A stretch of 64,000 nucleotides of DNA from Paenibacillus dendrobii (GTDB lineage: Bacteria; Bacillota; Bacilli; Paenibacillales; Paenibacillaceae), in the NCBI RefSeq assembly GCF_009807035.1, contig NZ_WUBI01000002.1, positions 310,001-374,000 on the forward strand, read 5' to 3'. The notes below the pieces were generated by a model. It ran no database searches. It was given only the letters and a program-made list of their open reading frames with translations, and was not told the DNA's origin. Both the position numbers and the translations under genes were made by a program. This document shows positions 1-8,603 of this stretch, piece by piece (the stretch's first letter is position 1; each line of letters begins with the position of its first letter).

Positions 1-117
1 CTGAATGGATTCATCCAGCTGTAATCGGACATGATCGGCGGTATGATGATCCAGCTCGCCGGATAGACGGACAATCAGTGTTTTACGGTGATGCTCCATT
101 TCCATTTGCAGATTCAC
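1..117 (-). CDS. spoIIAA: Anti-sigma-F factor antagonist SpoIIAA (partial, 5' end only)
   Basis: The reverse strand reads from a GTG at 115-117 into a protein beginning VNLQMEMEHH and containing GELDHHTA, the hallmark N-terminus of SpoIIAA, a STAS-domain protein. SpoIIAA is phosphorylated by SpoIIAB; in its dephosphorylated form it frees sigma F in the forespore. An AAGGAG ribosome site lies about 11 nt before the GTG. Only about 39 codons are present before the window edge. It follows dacF on the same strand after 91 nt, the classic dacF-spoIIAA-spoIIAB-sigF arrangement. The rest of the operon should lie just outside the window. Confidence 0.9.
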   Translation of the reverse strand, partial: MNLQMEMEHHRKTLIVRLSGELDHHTADHVRLQLDESIQ

Positions 118-208
118 GCCTGCTCACTCTCCTTCCTGTCTTGAACAAGGATTTCTACGCAGTAAAAACAGATTCCTGCCCCCCGACAAAACTAGAAGAA
201 AACTGCTA

Positions 209-1390
209 TCAATCTACAAGAAATAATCTGGCTGTCGTCCGTTTGAAGAGCTTCCACCAGCCTGCCTTACCGATCTGTTCAGGGGATTTCAGCTCAAATT
301 CCTTGAGAACTTTATCACCCTGATAGACGACAAGCTTGCCGAGTACCTGTCCAGCCTGAACAGGAGCCTTCACTTCCTTGGGGACTTGCAGCTCATGCCG
401 CACGCCTTCTGTCTTGGCATTCTTCTTCATCAGGACACTGTAGTTTTGTCCGGCGGTCAGCGTCAATTCCTTTACATTGCCCTTGTTGATTTTGACGGTT
501 CCGATCGTATCGCCCGGTTTGAAGATGGTGTGCATGCTGTACTGCGCAAACATATAATCAAACATCTTGGACACTTCTTCATTGCGTGTCTTCGTGTTCG
601 GCTCGCCGAGCACCACCGCCACAGCTCTCATATTGCCATTGACGGCTGTAGCGGACAGACAGAACTTCGCCTCGGAGGTATACCCTGTCTTGAGCCCGTC
701 AGCACCTGTATAGAAGCGTACCAGTTTGTTCGTATTCACCAGCCAGAATGGCTTCTGCGAATCCTTACGCAAGTAATCCTGGTACGAACCCGTATATTTC
801 GTGATATCCTTGTGCTTCAACAGCTCGCGGCTGATGACTGCAATGTCATGCGCCGAAGAATAATGATTCTCTGCAGGGAGACCGTTGCAATTGGCAAAAT
901 GAGTGTCCGTAAGTCCCAGTTCCTTCGCTTTGTCATTCATCATCTGTACGAAGGCTTCCTCGGTTCCGCCAATTTTCTCTGCCATGGCTACGGAAGCGTC
1001 ATTGCCTGATGCCATCGCGATGCCCTTCAACATTTCGTTGACGGACATTTCCTCGCCTGGCTCCAGAAAGATCTGTGAGCCCCCCATAGAAGCTGCGTAC
1101 TCGCTTGTCCGGACCATGTCGGTTAGCTTCAGCTTGCCGGAGTCGATCGCCTCCATCGTAAGCAGCATGGTCATGATCTTGGTAATGCTGGCTGGCGGCA
1201 GTTTATCATGGCTGTTTTTCTCATAAATAATAGTTCCGGTATCCGCATCCATGAGGATGGCGGACCTGGCATTAGCCGCAAGCTCGGCCCCAGCCGACTG
1301 TTTGGCCTTCTCCTCCGCTGATCCCGCTTGGGGAAAAGCCACAGCCGATAAGCATATCGACAGCACGACAGCCAATAGCGTTTTTTTCAA
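209..1390 (-). CDS. dacF: D-alanyl-D-alanine carboxypeptidase DacF (penicillin-binding protein)
   Basis: A 393-residue peptidase S11 protein that trims the terminal D-Ala from peptidoglycan stem peptides. It has a signal peptide (residues 1 to about 25, ending GSA), the active-site SITK tetrad at 68-71, SGN at 128-130 and KTG at 234-236. A C-terminal domain follows, ending in a Trp/Lys/Arg-rich amphipathic tail (GWWKLFKR) of the membrane-anchoring type. It starts at TTG behind GGAGGGG. The position before spoIIAA matches Bacillus, where DacF is forespore-expressed and acts in cortex maturation; this identifies it as DacF rather than DacA or DacB. Confidence 0.93.
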   Translation of the reverse strand: MKKTLLAVVLSICLSAVAFPQAGSAEEKAKQSAGAELAANARSAILMDADTGTIIYEKNSHDKLPPASITKIMTMLLTMEAIDSGKLKLTDMVRTSEYAASMGGSQIFLEPGEEMSVNEMLKGIAMASGNDASVAMAEKIGGTEEAFVQMMNDKAKELGLTDTHFANCNGLPAENHYSSAHDIAVISRELLKHKDITKYTGSYQDYLRKDSQKPFWLVNTNKLVRFYTGADGLKTGYTSEAKFCLSATAVNGNMRAVAVVLGEPNTKTRNEEVSKMFDYMFAQYSMHTIFKPGDTIGTVKINKGNVKELTLTAGQNYSVLMKKNAKTEGVRHELQVPKEVKAPVQAGQVLGKLVVYQGDKVLKEFELKSPEQIGKAGWWKLFKRTTARLFLVD

Positions 1391-1564
1391 AATAAGTCCC
1401 CTCCTGACCTCTGGTCATTAGTGATATGAGAATTCTGCAAAAACTCAAAATCTAATAGCGCATGTTCTTTTGCAAAATCCTAATATTGCTGCTGTTTTCC
1501 AGTGTCGTCAGGTTGACAGAAAAATATTCCACGTAAAGCCTTGTTATTCAGGAAAATTTTGTAT

Positions 1565-1604
1565 ATAAAAACAAAAAGTCCGCAGGTCAATTCCCTGCGG
1601 ACTT
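1565..1604 (-). terminator. Rho-independent terminator downstream of punA
   Basis: An 11-bp inverted repeat (1576-1586 with 1594-1604, core GTCCGCAGG) is followed on the minus strand by a T-rich tract. It separates punA from dacF, so dacF-spoIIA should have its own promoter in 1391-1564. I could not assign a sigma H or sigma F promoter there with confidence. Confidence 0.85.
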
Positions 1605-1635
1605 CATATTTCAATATTATGGTTCCTCTATCACG

Positions 1636-2460
1636 CTACATGCCAGGAATAACGGCAAGCACCAGACTCAAGAATTTTTCGCGAACACGCTCCGTTGTTT
1701 CCATGACTTCGTCATGCGACAACGGTTGATCCAAAATTCCGGCAGCCATGTTGCTGATACAGGAAATGCCCAGTACCTCAAGTCCGGCATGGCGGGCAAC
1801 GATGGTCTCCGAAACCGTAGACATGCCCACAGCGTCGGCACCTAAGGTACGCAGCATTCTGATTTCGGCTGGCGTTTCATAGGTAGGTCCAAGCAGTCCT
1901 GCGTATACCCCTTCCTGTACATGAATGCCTTTGGATTCAGCAGTATCCTTCAGGAGGCTGCGCAGACGACGGCTGTAGCCCTCGGACATATCCGGGAAAC
2001 GCACGCCAAGCGCAGCGTCATTAGGACCGATCAGCGGATTTTTGCCAGTGAGATTAAGGTGATCCGAGATAACCATCAGGTCGCCTGGCTCATATGACGT
2101 GTTCACGCCTCCAGCTGCATTGGTTACAAGCAGGCTCGTAACGCCCAGCTCCTTCATCACGCGCACAGGGAACGCGGTCACTTCCGGACCGTAGCCTTCA
2201 TACATGTGGAAACGCCCCTTCATCATGACCACTGCGCGTCCCTCGATCGTACCAAGCAGGAGCTCTCCGTCATGTCCTTCTACTGTGGACACCGGAAAGT
2301 GCGGAATATCCTGATAGGGAATGGAAATTCCGTCTTGAATCAAATCTGCAAGAATACCAAGACCGGAACCCAGAATCAGTCCGACCTCCGGTTTTACCTC
2401 AGTCTTACCTTGAATATAGGCTGCCGCCTCTTGTATGACTGTCTGATTAATGGTTGTCAT
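1636..2460 (-). CDS. punA: Purine nucleoside phosphorylase (PNP, guanosine/inosine type)
   Basis: A 274-residue trimeric-type PNP that splits inosine and guanosine (and deoxy forms) into base and (deoxy)ribose 1-phosphate. Visible signatures are GLILGSGLG near the N-terminus (phosphate site), PHFPVSTVEGHDGEL, the VTNAAGGVN segment and GMSTVSETIVARH toward the C-terminus. In Bacillus subtilis the gene is pupG in the drm-pupG-dacF cluster; here drm is absent and xerD lies directly upstream. Its ATG overlaps the xerD TAA stop by one base, so the two are translationally coupled. Confidence 0.93.
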   Translation of the reverse strand: MTTINQTVIQEAAAYIQGKTEVKPEVGLILGSGLGILADLIQDGISIPYQDIPHFPVSTVEGHDGELLLGTIEGRAVVMMKGRFHMYEGYGPEVTAFPVRVMKELGVTSLLVTNAAGGVNTSYEPGDLMVISDHLNLTGKNPLIGPNDAALGVRFPDMSEGYSRRLRSLLKDTAESKGIHVQEGVYAGLLGPTYETPAEIRMLRTLGADAVGMSTVSETIVARHAGLEVLGISCISNMAAGILDQPLSHDEVMETTERVREKFLSLVLAVIPGM

Positions 2461-3383
2461 TAGAAGATCTCTCCTTTAGGTTGAGTAGAATGCATGCGCT
2501 CCCTCGGATGATGGTTTTCATATACATCCTTCATCGATTTCTTCGATAGAGCGCCGTAAATTTGAGTGGTTGACATGTCGCTGTGCCCCAGCATTTCCTG
2601 TACGGACCGAATGTCCGCTCCATCTTCAAGCAGGTGAGCTGCAAAGGAATGGCGCAGCGTATGCGGGGTAATGTCCCCGTCTATGCCGGACTCCGCGGCG
2701 TACTTCTTTAATATCTTCCAAAATCCCTGTCGGGTCAGCCGGCTTCCCAGATTATTCAGGAAAAGTCCCTTTTCCTGATCATCCCGGGCCAGTTTCGGGC
2801 GCATCTGCAACACGTAGGTTCCGACGATTTCAGCCGCTATTCGGCTGATCGGCAGCACCCGTTCTTTCCCTGAACTGCTTGTACACCGAAGAAACTTCAT
2901 ATCCGAATTGACGTCTCCCAAATCGAGCGCCATCAGCTCCGATACTTTCATTCCGGTGGCGTATAGCAGCTCCAACATCGCCCTGTCCCTCATACCGGGC
3001 GGGGACGTAATATCTGGCGCAGCCAGCAAGCGTTCCACCTGCTCCACACTTAGAACCTGTGGTACTTTCTTTTCCAGTTTCGGTGACTCCAGATACAATG
3101 TGGGATCCTGCTCAAGCAGCGATTCCCTGACCATGTAATGAAAAAAGGAACGCAGCGATACCAGCTTCCGCGTGACGGTAGCCGATGCGGAGCCATTGCC
3201 TTTCAAATGGTTCAAATACATGGAGATATGAATCTTCTTGATCTGGTCTGCCAACTCTACCCCCTGCTCTTCCAAATATCCGAAAAATTGCAGCAGGTCG
3301 CGCTCATAGGATTCGAGCGTGTTTCGTGACAGACCCTTCTCATCACCTATATAACGAATGAAGGACTGAACATACTGCATCAT
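2460..3383 (-). CDS. xerD: Tyrosine recombinase XerD (RipX), with Lys at the Arg I position
   Basis: A 307-residue tyrosine recombinase; the family partner of XerC/CodV in resolving chromosome dimers at dif. It has an N-terminal SAM-like core-binding domain (about 1-90) and a catalytic domain. Of the six catalytic positions I read K173 (GKERV), H241 and R244 (HTLRH), H267 (LGHSD) and nucleophile Y276. The first position, normally Arg in ATGxRVSEL, is Lys146 (ATGMKVSEL; codon AAA). The hairpin before K173 (CTSSSGKER) also lacks the usual GKGxKER form. Position between yqzK and punA matches B. subtilis ripX. Identity is secure; activity is uncertain because of the Arg-to-Lys change. Confidence 0.92.
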   Translation of the reverse strand: MMQYVQSFIRYIGDEKGLSRNTLESYERDLLQFFGYLEEQGVELADQIKKIHISMYLNHLKGNGSASATVTRKLVSLRSFFHYMVRESLLEQDPTLYLESPKLEKKVPQVLSVEQVERLLAAPDITSPPGMRDRAMLELLYATGMKVSELMALDLGDVNSDMKFLRCTSSSGKERVLPISRIAAEIVGTYVLQMRPKLARDDQEKGLFLNNLGSRLTRQGFWKILKKYAAESGIDGDITPHTLRHSFAAHLLEDGADIRSVQEMLGHSDMSTTQIYGALSKKSMKDVYENHHPRERMHSTQPKGEIF

Positions 3384-3467
3384 AAGTTGAAAAAGCTCCT
3401 TCGGATAAATTAGCCGATCCTTTCAAGATTTCGACAAGAAACTAACAATTCCCTGCCCGCCTCTCCG

Positions 3468-3701
3468 CTATTCCCCGTACCAGTAAAAAAATCGCAGGCG
3501 ATCTCCCATCATTTCACCTGTTTTAGCCTTGTCCGATGGCTGAAATGCCTTGACGGCGTGACCTTCCGGTATCCGATAATGATCTACAGGCGTAATCCAG
3601 GCACCGATAAGGCTGAACAGCTGGTACAGTGTATATGTAAGCGCCATAAAGACAAGCAAAAATTTCAAGGATGACAAGCATTTCCGCAATGATATGATCA
3701 T
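3468..3701 (-). CDS. yqzK: DUF4227 family small membrane protein YqzK
   Basis: A 77-residue protein with one N-terminal membrane segment (LKFLLVFMALTYTLYQLF) and a short basic/polar outside tail containing RIPEGHAVKAF, resembling DUF4227. It lies between fur and xerD, exactly where B. subtilis has yqzK, which is the main support for the name. I chose the ATG at 3699-3701 because a GGGGAG site sits 10 nt before it; an upstream GTG at 3708-3710 would place the site only one base away. Function unknown. Confidence 0.75.
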   Translation of the reverse strand: MIISLRKCLSSLKFLLVFMALTYTLYQLFSLIGAWITPVDHYRIPEGHAVKAFQPSDKAKTGEMMGDRLRFFYWYGE

Positions 3702-3805
3702 TCGCTTCACACTCCCCGAAAGATAAAAAATGGCTCACAAACGCCTTCTCGCTATTTTAGCCTATGAATCTGCTTCCCTTTGTATGACAAGCTCCTGGCT
3801 TAAGC

Positions 3806-3848
3806 CACCAAAAAAGCCCTCTCCGGCTAACATGCCGGCGAGAGCTTG
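3806..3848 (-). terminator. Terminator downstream of fur
   Basis: A 14-bp imperfect hairpin (GCCGGC core, loop around ATGTTA) is followed by TTTTTT on the minus strand, 27 nt after the fur stop. It isolates fur from yqzK-xerD-punA, which must therefore start from a promoter in roughly 3702-3805. Confidence 0.8.
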
Positions 3849-3874
3849 TGATCTTGGAGGATCATATCCGATTG

Positions 3875-4354
3875 TTATTGATTCGGCTTCTTGTCATCGC
3901 TGTTCTGTTTTTCTTCCTTGTCTTTACAACGGTAACAAATACCATGAAAATCAAGCCGATGATCGGAAACCGTAAAATTAAACTCGCGTTCCAGCCGCTC
4001 TTCCAGCGGTCCCAGCCAGTCCTCGCGGATTTCATCCATGCTGCCGCACTTTACGCAAATCAGATGATGGTGGTGGTGTTTTGCGGTATCTGTCCGCAAA
4101 TCATATCTTGCAACGCCATCGCCGAAATTAATCTTTTCCACGACGTGCAGTTCACTGAGCAGCTCAAGGGTACGGTACACGGTAGCCAGACCGATTTCAG
4201 GAGCCTTTTCTTTGACGAGCATGAAAACATCTTCCGCACTGAGATGATCTTCTTCATTCTCGAGCAAAACTCTGACGGTAGCTTCCCGCTGGGGTGTCAG
4301 TTTATAGCCCTGGGATTGCAATTGTTGTTTGATTTTATCGATCCGCGCTTCCAT
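3875..4354 (-). CDS. fur: Ferric uptake regulator Fur
   Basis: A 159-residue Fur-family repressor: winged helix at the N-terminus (KLTPQREATVRVLL, LATVYRTLELL), then the metal-binding dimerisation domain with the HHHHH/LICVKCG segment and a C-terminal CYRC. The CVKC...CYRC pairs are the structural zinc ligands. Placement before yqzK-xerD equals B. subtilis fur, favouring Fur over PerR; a second family member in this window (62426-62887) looks like Zur. ATG at 4352-4354 follows GGGAGGGAG; a GTG five codons upstream is less likely. Confidence 0.87.
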   Translation of the reverse strand: MEARIDKIKQQLQSQGYKLTPQREATVRVLLENEEDHLSAEDVFMLVKEKAPEIGLATVYRTLELLSELHVVEKINFGDGVARYDLRTDTAKHHHHHLICVKCGSMDEIREDWLGPLEERLEREFNFTVSDHRLDFHGICYRCKDKEEKQNSDDKKPNQ

Positions 4355-4446
4355 TTTCTCCCTCCCCACAGGAAAATCACTGCACCTTTGCTATATCACA
4401 TCTTCCATTATAGGGGGAGTTACGTCGCAAAGTCAAACGATTTTAC

Positions 4447-5097
4447 TTACATACCAGGCAGTCCCGCAGTCTCCACAAGCGTTGGTGTTACCCATTTCAT
4501 CATTGCCGGAGTCACCCAGGTTTCAAAAGAGGAAATCCCCAACATGATCAGACACATCACGATCGTCAAGCCGACATAAGACGCGAACGGACGTATGACA
4601 TTTACACGGTTATGCATCATGACCCTGTTCTTAATCACATGCAGCGAAAAAGCTATGGCGGACACGCTGGATACGATCAGAACCGGAATAATCAGCAAAT
4701 TGGGAGGTGCGACTGATACTAACGCAAAGAGCAGCCCTTTCCATGAAAATTGACCGACTAGATAGCCGACTGAAAATCCGATCAGCACGCCTTTCAGAAA
4801 ATCAAGAATGAGAATTCCCGGCAGGCCGATCACGGATAATCCAAGAAACCAAATCAGGCCCACCCATTTCAAATGCAGCCCTGCGATATTCCAGAAAGAC
4901 TCCGCGGAACCGGTCCCGGCGTCACTTTGATCCACCGTGACGAAAAAATTTTGTAAATACCGCCCCAGGTCCTGCTGCTGCTCCAGCGACAATGCATTTA
5001 CCATTAGAGCACCGAAAATGACCCCGACAAGAAACAGCACGGCTACGAAAATATAAAGGACCGTTTGCTCCTTAAAGGTATGGCGGAAAGTTCGCAT
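4447..5097 (-). CDS. spoIIM: Stage II sporulation protein M (SpoIIM)
   Basis: A 216-residue polytopic membrane protein with about five hydrophobic segments and the family-typical VLFLVGVIFGALMVN first segment. SpoIIM is part of the SpoIIDMP complex that thins septal peptidoglycan and drives engulfment. The start is placed at the ATG of MRTFRHTF because an AAGGGGG site lies 8-10 nt upstream. Location between fur and the EndoQ-type gene is as in B. subtilis (spoIIM-yqxK-nudF). Confidence 0.92.
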   Translation of the reverse strand: MRTFRHTFKEQTVLYIFVAVLFLVGVIFGALMVNALSLEQQQDLGRYLQNFFVTVDQSDAGTGSAESFWNIAGLHLKWVGLIWFLGLSVIGLPGILILDFLKGVLIGFSVGYLVGQFSWKGLLFALVSVAPPNLLIIPVLIVSSVSAIAFSLHVIKNRVMMHNRVNVIRPFASYVGLTIVMCLIMLGISSFETWVTPAMMKWVTPTLVETAGLPGM

Positions 5098-5152
5098 ACA
5101 GGATTTCCCCCTTCCTATCACATACCTCTACTCTATGAAGACAAGCCACATC

Positions 5153-6388
5153 CTATGACTTTTCTATAGAAGGCGAAGCCACTTTCCCGTAGGTTCCTCC
5201 CCCGCCTGAAGTGAGGGACAGCGAGCCGCTGCGGGCCATGACGATTTGCTTCGCCATGATGCTGCCGACCACCCCGGCCAGATCTTCCTCAGAAGCCCGT
5301 TGCAATATGGACATTTCCGTCCCGAAGCGCTCCAGCAGCTTTCTCATCGTAACCTTTCCGAGACCCGGAATAAACTCCAGCGGTACTTGATAATGATACG
5401 CTGGCCGGTTCGGCGGGATGAACGCTTCCTTACGGTCTGCGATATCCAGAATCCGGTCTAGAACCCCTTGCACTTTCTTCAATCCTCCGCAATGCGGACA
5501 TGCTCCCGTCATCGCTTCATCCTGATCGAGTATGCGGTTGCAACCCAGACAATAGGTCCGGTGGTATTTTCCCAAGCGCGGATTCAGCCCATAATTGCCA
5601 GTGACAGACCGTCCCTCGGAGTTATTCAATGCCAGCACCAGCTCGCTGAAACTAGGCTTATCCATGCGAATCCGGTTGTATTCCCTGCCGATTTTGCCAA
5701 GTGAATGGGCGTCCGAATTGGTAACGAAAGTGAAGCCGTCGAGCTCGGAAATCAATCCGGCCATCTCCGAATCGGCACTGAGTCCGAGCTCGACACCGCT
5801 GATCATCGAAAGGTCTAACACCTCGGACATCCGCGGTGCCACATTCCCGTAGATTCCTTTGTGAGGAGTAAATACATGCGCAGGGATCATGATGCCGCCT
5901 CTGGCGTAGATTTCCTCCTGCAGCTTGCGCGCAGGTACATAGATGCGCTGTGAGCTGAGATTCACATTTTTCATATGTTTCGTCATCCATGCGGTAAAGT
6001 GCTGCATGGCGGAGAGATCCGGAAAATATGCAAGCAGATGCGCCGCCCCTTTGCCCTCCTCGTATATTTCAATTTCACTGCCGAGCACAATTGTCGTACC
6101 GCGATAGGCGATACCTCCACCATCCTGTTCTGTCATTTCTCCGGTGTGCAGGCAGTCCATGATATCCTTCTGGACCTCTGGTGAATGGCAGTCAATGATT
6201 CCGATCAGGTCGATCCCCTTGCGTTCTGCAGCCTCCTTGGCAATATTGGCAAAGGTCAAATCCTTGCTCCCGCTGATTTTAACAGCCTGGCCTGACGTTG
6301 TCCGGCCTATATGGATATGCAGATCAACGTAGTACTCTTTAAGACTGCTGCTACCCTTCTGTTGCATGTCTGAATGATCCGGTCTCAT
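5153..6388 (-). CDS. yqxK: Endonuclease Q family PHP-domain protein (YqxK)
   Basis: A 411-residue protein of the TIGR00375/EndoQ family. The PHP phosphoesterase domain shows DLHIHIG (residues 22-28), DCHSP (66-70), PAHVFTPHKG (169-178) and NSDAHS (224-229). A four-Cys zinc ribbon follows (C280, C283, C297, C300) and a helix-hairpin-helix element around 337-365 (FIPGLGKVTMRKLLERFG). Characterised relatives cut DNA 5' of deaminated bases and abasic sites. Its start overlaps the nudF stop (ATGA), so the two repair/sanitising enzymes are coupled. Confidence 0.87.
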   Translation of the reverse strand: MRPDHSDMQQKGSSSLKEYYVDLHIHIGRTTSGQAVKISGSKDLTFANIAKEAAERKGIDLIGIIDCHSPEVQKDIMDCLHTGEMTEQDGGGIAYRGTTIVLGSEIEIYEEGKGAAHLLAYFPDLSAMQHFTAWMTKHMKNVNLSSQRIYVPARKLQEEIYARGGIMIPAHVFTPHKGIYGNVAPRMSEVLDLSMISGVELGLSADSEMAGLISELDGFTFVTNSDAHSLGKIGREYNRIRMDKPSFSELVLALNNSEGRSVTGNYGLNPRLGKYHRTYCLGCNRILDQDEAMTGACPHCGGLKKVQGVLDRILDIADRKEAFIPPNRPAYHYQVPLEFIPGLGKVTMRKLLERFGTEMSILQRASEEDLAGVVGSIMAKQIVMARSGSLSLTSGGGGTYGKVASPSIEKS

Positions 6389-6957
6389 AGTCCATATGTC
6401 CCTGTTACTTGTTTAAGCTTCAAAGCATACACAGCCATAATGGTCTTGGCATCGCTGATTCGGCCAGATCCGATAGCCGCCTCAGCCTCTGGCAGAGTCA
6501 GCTCATACAGCTCGAGGAATTCATCCTCATCCGGAGCAGCTGCCCCGCTCTCAAGCTCATCTGCTACATATAAATGAATAATCTCGTCCGCAAATCCCGG
6601 TGATGTATAGAAAGAGTGCAAAAGCCTGATGTTTTTACAAACATAGCCCGTTTCCTCCTGAAGTTCGCGTTTAGCAGCTTCCAGCGGATCCTCTCCCTTT
6701 TCCAGCTTACCAGCCGGTATTTCCAGCTCGCAGCGGCCCATAGCTTGTCGAAATTGATCGACCATAACGATTTTCCCCGCATGAACGGCGAGCACCGCCA
6801 CGGCACCGGGATGCTTGATGATCTCTCTGGAAGCGGTGCTCCCGTCAGGCAATTGAACGGTATCTATCTGCAGGGATATGACTTTCCCTTCAAAAACAGG
6901 CTTGGTGGAGACCGTTACCTCGTCAAGTTTTGCATTCTTCTTCGCTTCGATGTTCAC
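6385..6957 (-). CDS. nudF: ADP-ribose pyrophosphatase NudF (Nudix hydrolase)
   Basis: A 190-residue Nudix hydrolase. The Nudix box occupies about residues 84-106 (GKLEKGEDP...RELQEETGY) and the ADP-ribose-pyrophosphatase context is visible in VMVDQFRQA and LEIPAGKLE upstream of it. It converts ADP-ribose to AMP and ribose 5-phosphate. GTG start behind AAGGAGAG. First gene of a probable nudF-yqxK transcript, divergent from mciZ, as in B. subtilis. Confidence 0.92.
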   Translation of the reverse strand: MNIEAKKNAKLDEVTVSTKPVFEGKVISLQIDTVQLPDGSTASREIIKHPGAVAVLAVHAGKIVMVDQFRQAMGRCELEIPAGKLEKGEDPLEAAKRELQEETGYVCKNIRLLHSFYTSPGFADEIIHLYVADELESGAAAPDEDEFLELYELTLPEAEAAIGSGRISDAKTIMAVYALKLKQVTGTYGL

Positions 6958-7054
6958 GTCTCATCTCTCCTTATTTTAAAAACAGGCATGTTTGTCCAAA
7001 CTGACACATATGGTGTTATTATAACAAACTTCAAACGGGAAAGAAGGAAAGTAA

Positions 7055-7219
7055 ATGAAGAGCTATCGAACAGGAAACTCCTTTCATATGGTCGGACAAG
7101 CATGGCAAATCAAGATCATGCTCAAACAATGGATGAAAGAAGTCGAACCTCATACCCCATTGGCCTCCATTCTGGATGGGTCTAAAGACAATAGAATTAA
7201 CCAAGACAGTGTCCTTTAG
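7055..7219 (+). CDS. mciZ: Cell-division inhibitor MciZ homolog (54 residues)
   Basis: ATG at 7055 follows an AAGGAAA ribosome site and opens a 54-codon frame ending at TAG 7217-7219. The N-terminus MKSYRT...MVGQAWQIKIMLKQW matches the recalled B. subtilis MciZ (MKVHRM...LVGKAWEIRAKLKEY) in length, spacing and the VG-x-AW-x-I/x-LK core. MciZ is a 40-residue mother-cell peptide that caps FtsZ filaments to stop Z-ring formation during sporulation; in B. subtilis it also sits next to nudF. This version has about 14 extra C-terminal residues. A CATATGGT at 7007-7014 faintly resembles a sigma E -10, without a clear -35. Easily missed because of its size. Confidence 0.8.
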   Translation: MKSYRTGNSFHMVGQAWQIKIMLKQWMKEVEPHTPLASILDGSKDNRINQDSVL

Positions 7220-7348
7220 CACGTTATTTTTAGTAAATCTATCAATAATTGTGAGAAATGTCATGGTTTTTTCGTTTTTTTTAACTTTTTCATGCGGTTT
7301 CTATAACAAACCACAGGTAAGATTGTTATATATAGCGGAGGCTTCATT

Positions 7349-8575
7349 ATGAACAATGATCATTTCGCATTCCCGCTTAAATCCCAGCCCGAATCTTCTT
7401 CATTACATTTTAAATCAGCACTCTGGTACCGCTCCCGCGGAATGTTGGATGAGGCAGTTTCTTGCTTTGAGCAAGCCTTATCCTTCGCAAAAAGTCAAAA
7501 TAACGGAAATGCAGAGCCGAATTTTGACGAAACCTTGTGCTGGTTGGAGTATGGAAAACTGCTAAGGTCTCTGGAACTAAACCGTCAGGCCGCTGCAGCC
7601 TTTCAGCATTGTTTGATTCAGAATCGTTACGCCAGGGAAGCCTTGGTTGAAATCGGCATGATGCACTCACAAGCAGGTATGAACGACTCTGAAATTGCCC
7701 ATCAGCTGGCTAATCTTGCTTCCGAATCCATGCCGAATACTGAAATAATCGTTGCAGAGTCTCTCTGGACGCTTGGTGCCTACACAGCAGCAGCAGAAAT
7801 ATACGCCTCATGTCTGGATGAGCGAAGCTATTCGGAGTCGAATTTAGTCCACTACATACTATGTCTCATTTATATAAATCAATTCAATGAAGCGTTGGCT
7901 CTGCTATCAAGAAAAGCTGTTCATCAAGAACATGTACTCCTGATGACTGCCCAACATCTGATCAGAACCACAGAGGTCATATACGTTTGCAAATGGTGCC
8001 TGCACGGCATGAAAGGGGGAGCTGCTTTGCCTGTCTTATCAAGGTATGAAGCTTTGGAAACTGCCAAAACTGCCATCGCGTTAGGAAAAATTGACGAGGC
8101 GTTGACGATCCTGTCCAGCCCAACAACGCATGAGTATAATGAATTAATTTACACGATGTACAAGCAGGGTTACCGTGAATTGGCCGCTTTGCGTATTTCC
8201 GAGATGGAACATTTGCCTCTTCACGAGCGAAATCAGATTTCGCTGGAGCTCTGTTTTATTGCCGCTGAGATTCAATATGATATCGGCAATTATGAAGAAG
8301 CGGCTTCCATATTTGAAATTATCTATTTAACAGACCCCAACCATTCTTGTGCCAGATTCGGCGCAGCTTCTTCTTATCTGCAGCAAACCAGGAAATCTCT
8401 GAACGCCAGACTGGAAGGCATTATCGTCGGCAGTGAAATGTATATCAAAATCGAACAATATCTTAACAATATCTCTCGCGCTCTACAAATCCTTCATATT
8501 ACCAAGTGGCATACGGAATGGACACCCGCACAGCAGCGCAATCAGCTGGCGACCACTACCGTCATGTTTCATTAA
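7349..8575 (+). CDS. Tetratricopeptide-repeat protein of unknown function
   Basis: A 408-residue soluble protein without signal peptide or membrane segment. TPR-like helices are visible near residues 18-50 (ALWYRSRGMLDEAVSCFEQAL), 60-95, 130-170 (ESLWTLGAYTAAAEIYASCL) and 305-345 (AAEIQYDIGNYEEAASIFEII). No catalytic domain is evident. The repeats resemble the TPR tails found on some Paenibacillus family-2 glycosyltransferases, but no transferase domain precedes them. GGAGG seven bases before the ATG supports the start. It follows mciZ on the same strand by 129 nt and ends at a bidirectional terminator. Probably a protein-interaction scaffold. Confidence 0.8.
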   Translation: MNNDHFAFPLKSQPESSSLHFKSALWYRSRGMLDEAVSCFEQALSFAKSQNNGNAEPNFDETLCWLEYGKLLRSLELNRQAAAAFQHCLIQNRYAREALVEIGMMHSQAGMNDSEIAHQLANLASESMPNTEIIVAESLWTLGAYTAAAEIYASCLDERSYSESNLVHYILCLIYINQFNEALALLSRKAVHQEHVLLMTAQHLIRTTEVIYVCKWCLHGMKGGAALPVLSRYEALETAKTAIALGKIDEALTILSSPTTHEYNELIYTMYKQGYRELAALRISEMEHLPLHERNQISLELCFIAAEIQYDIGNYEEAASIFEIIYLTDPNHSCARFGAASSYLQQTRKSLNARLEGIIVGSEMYIKIEQYLNNISRALQILHITKWHTEWTPAQQRNQLATTTVMFH

Positions 8576-8603
8576 TAAGCACATTCATTTTTTACGATAT
8601 TAA

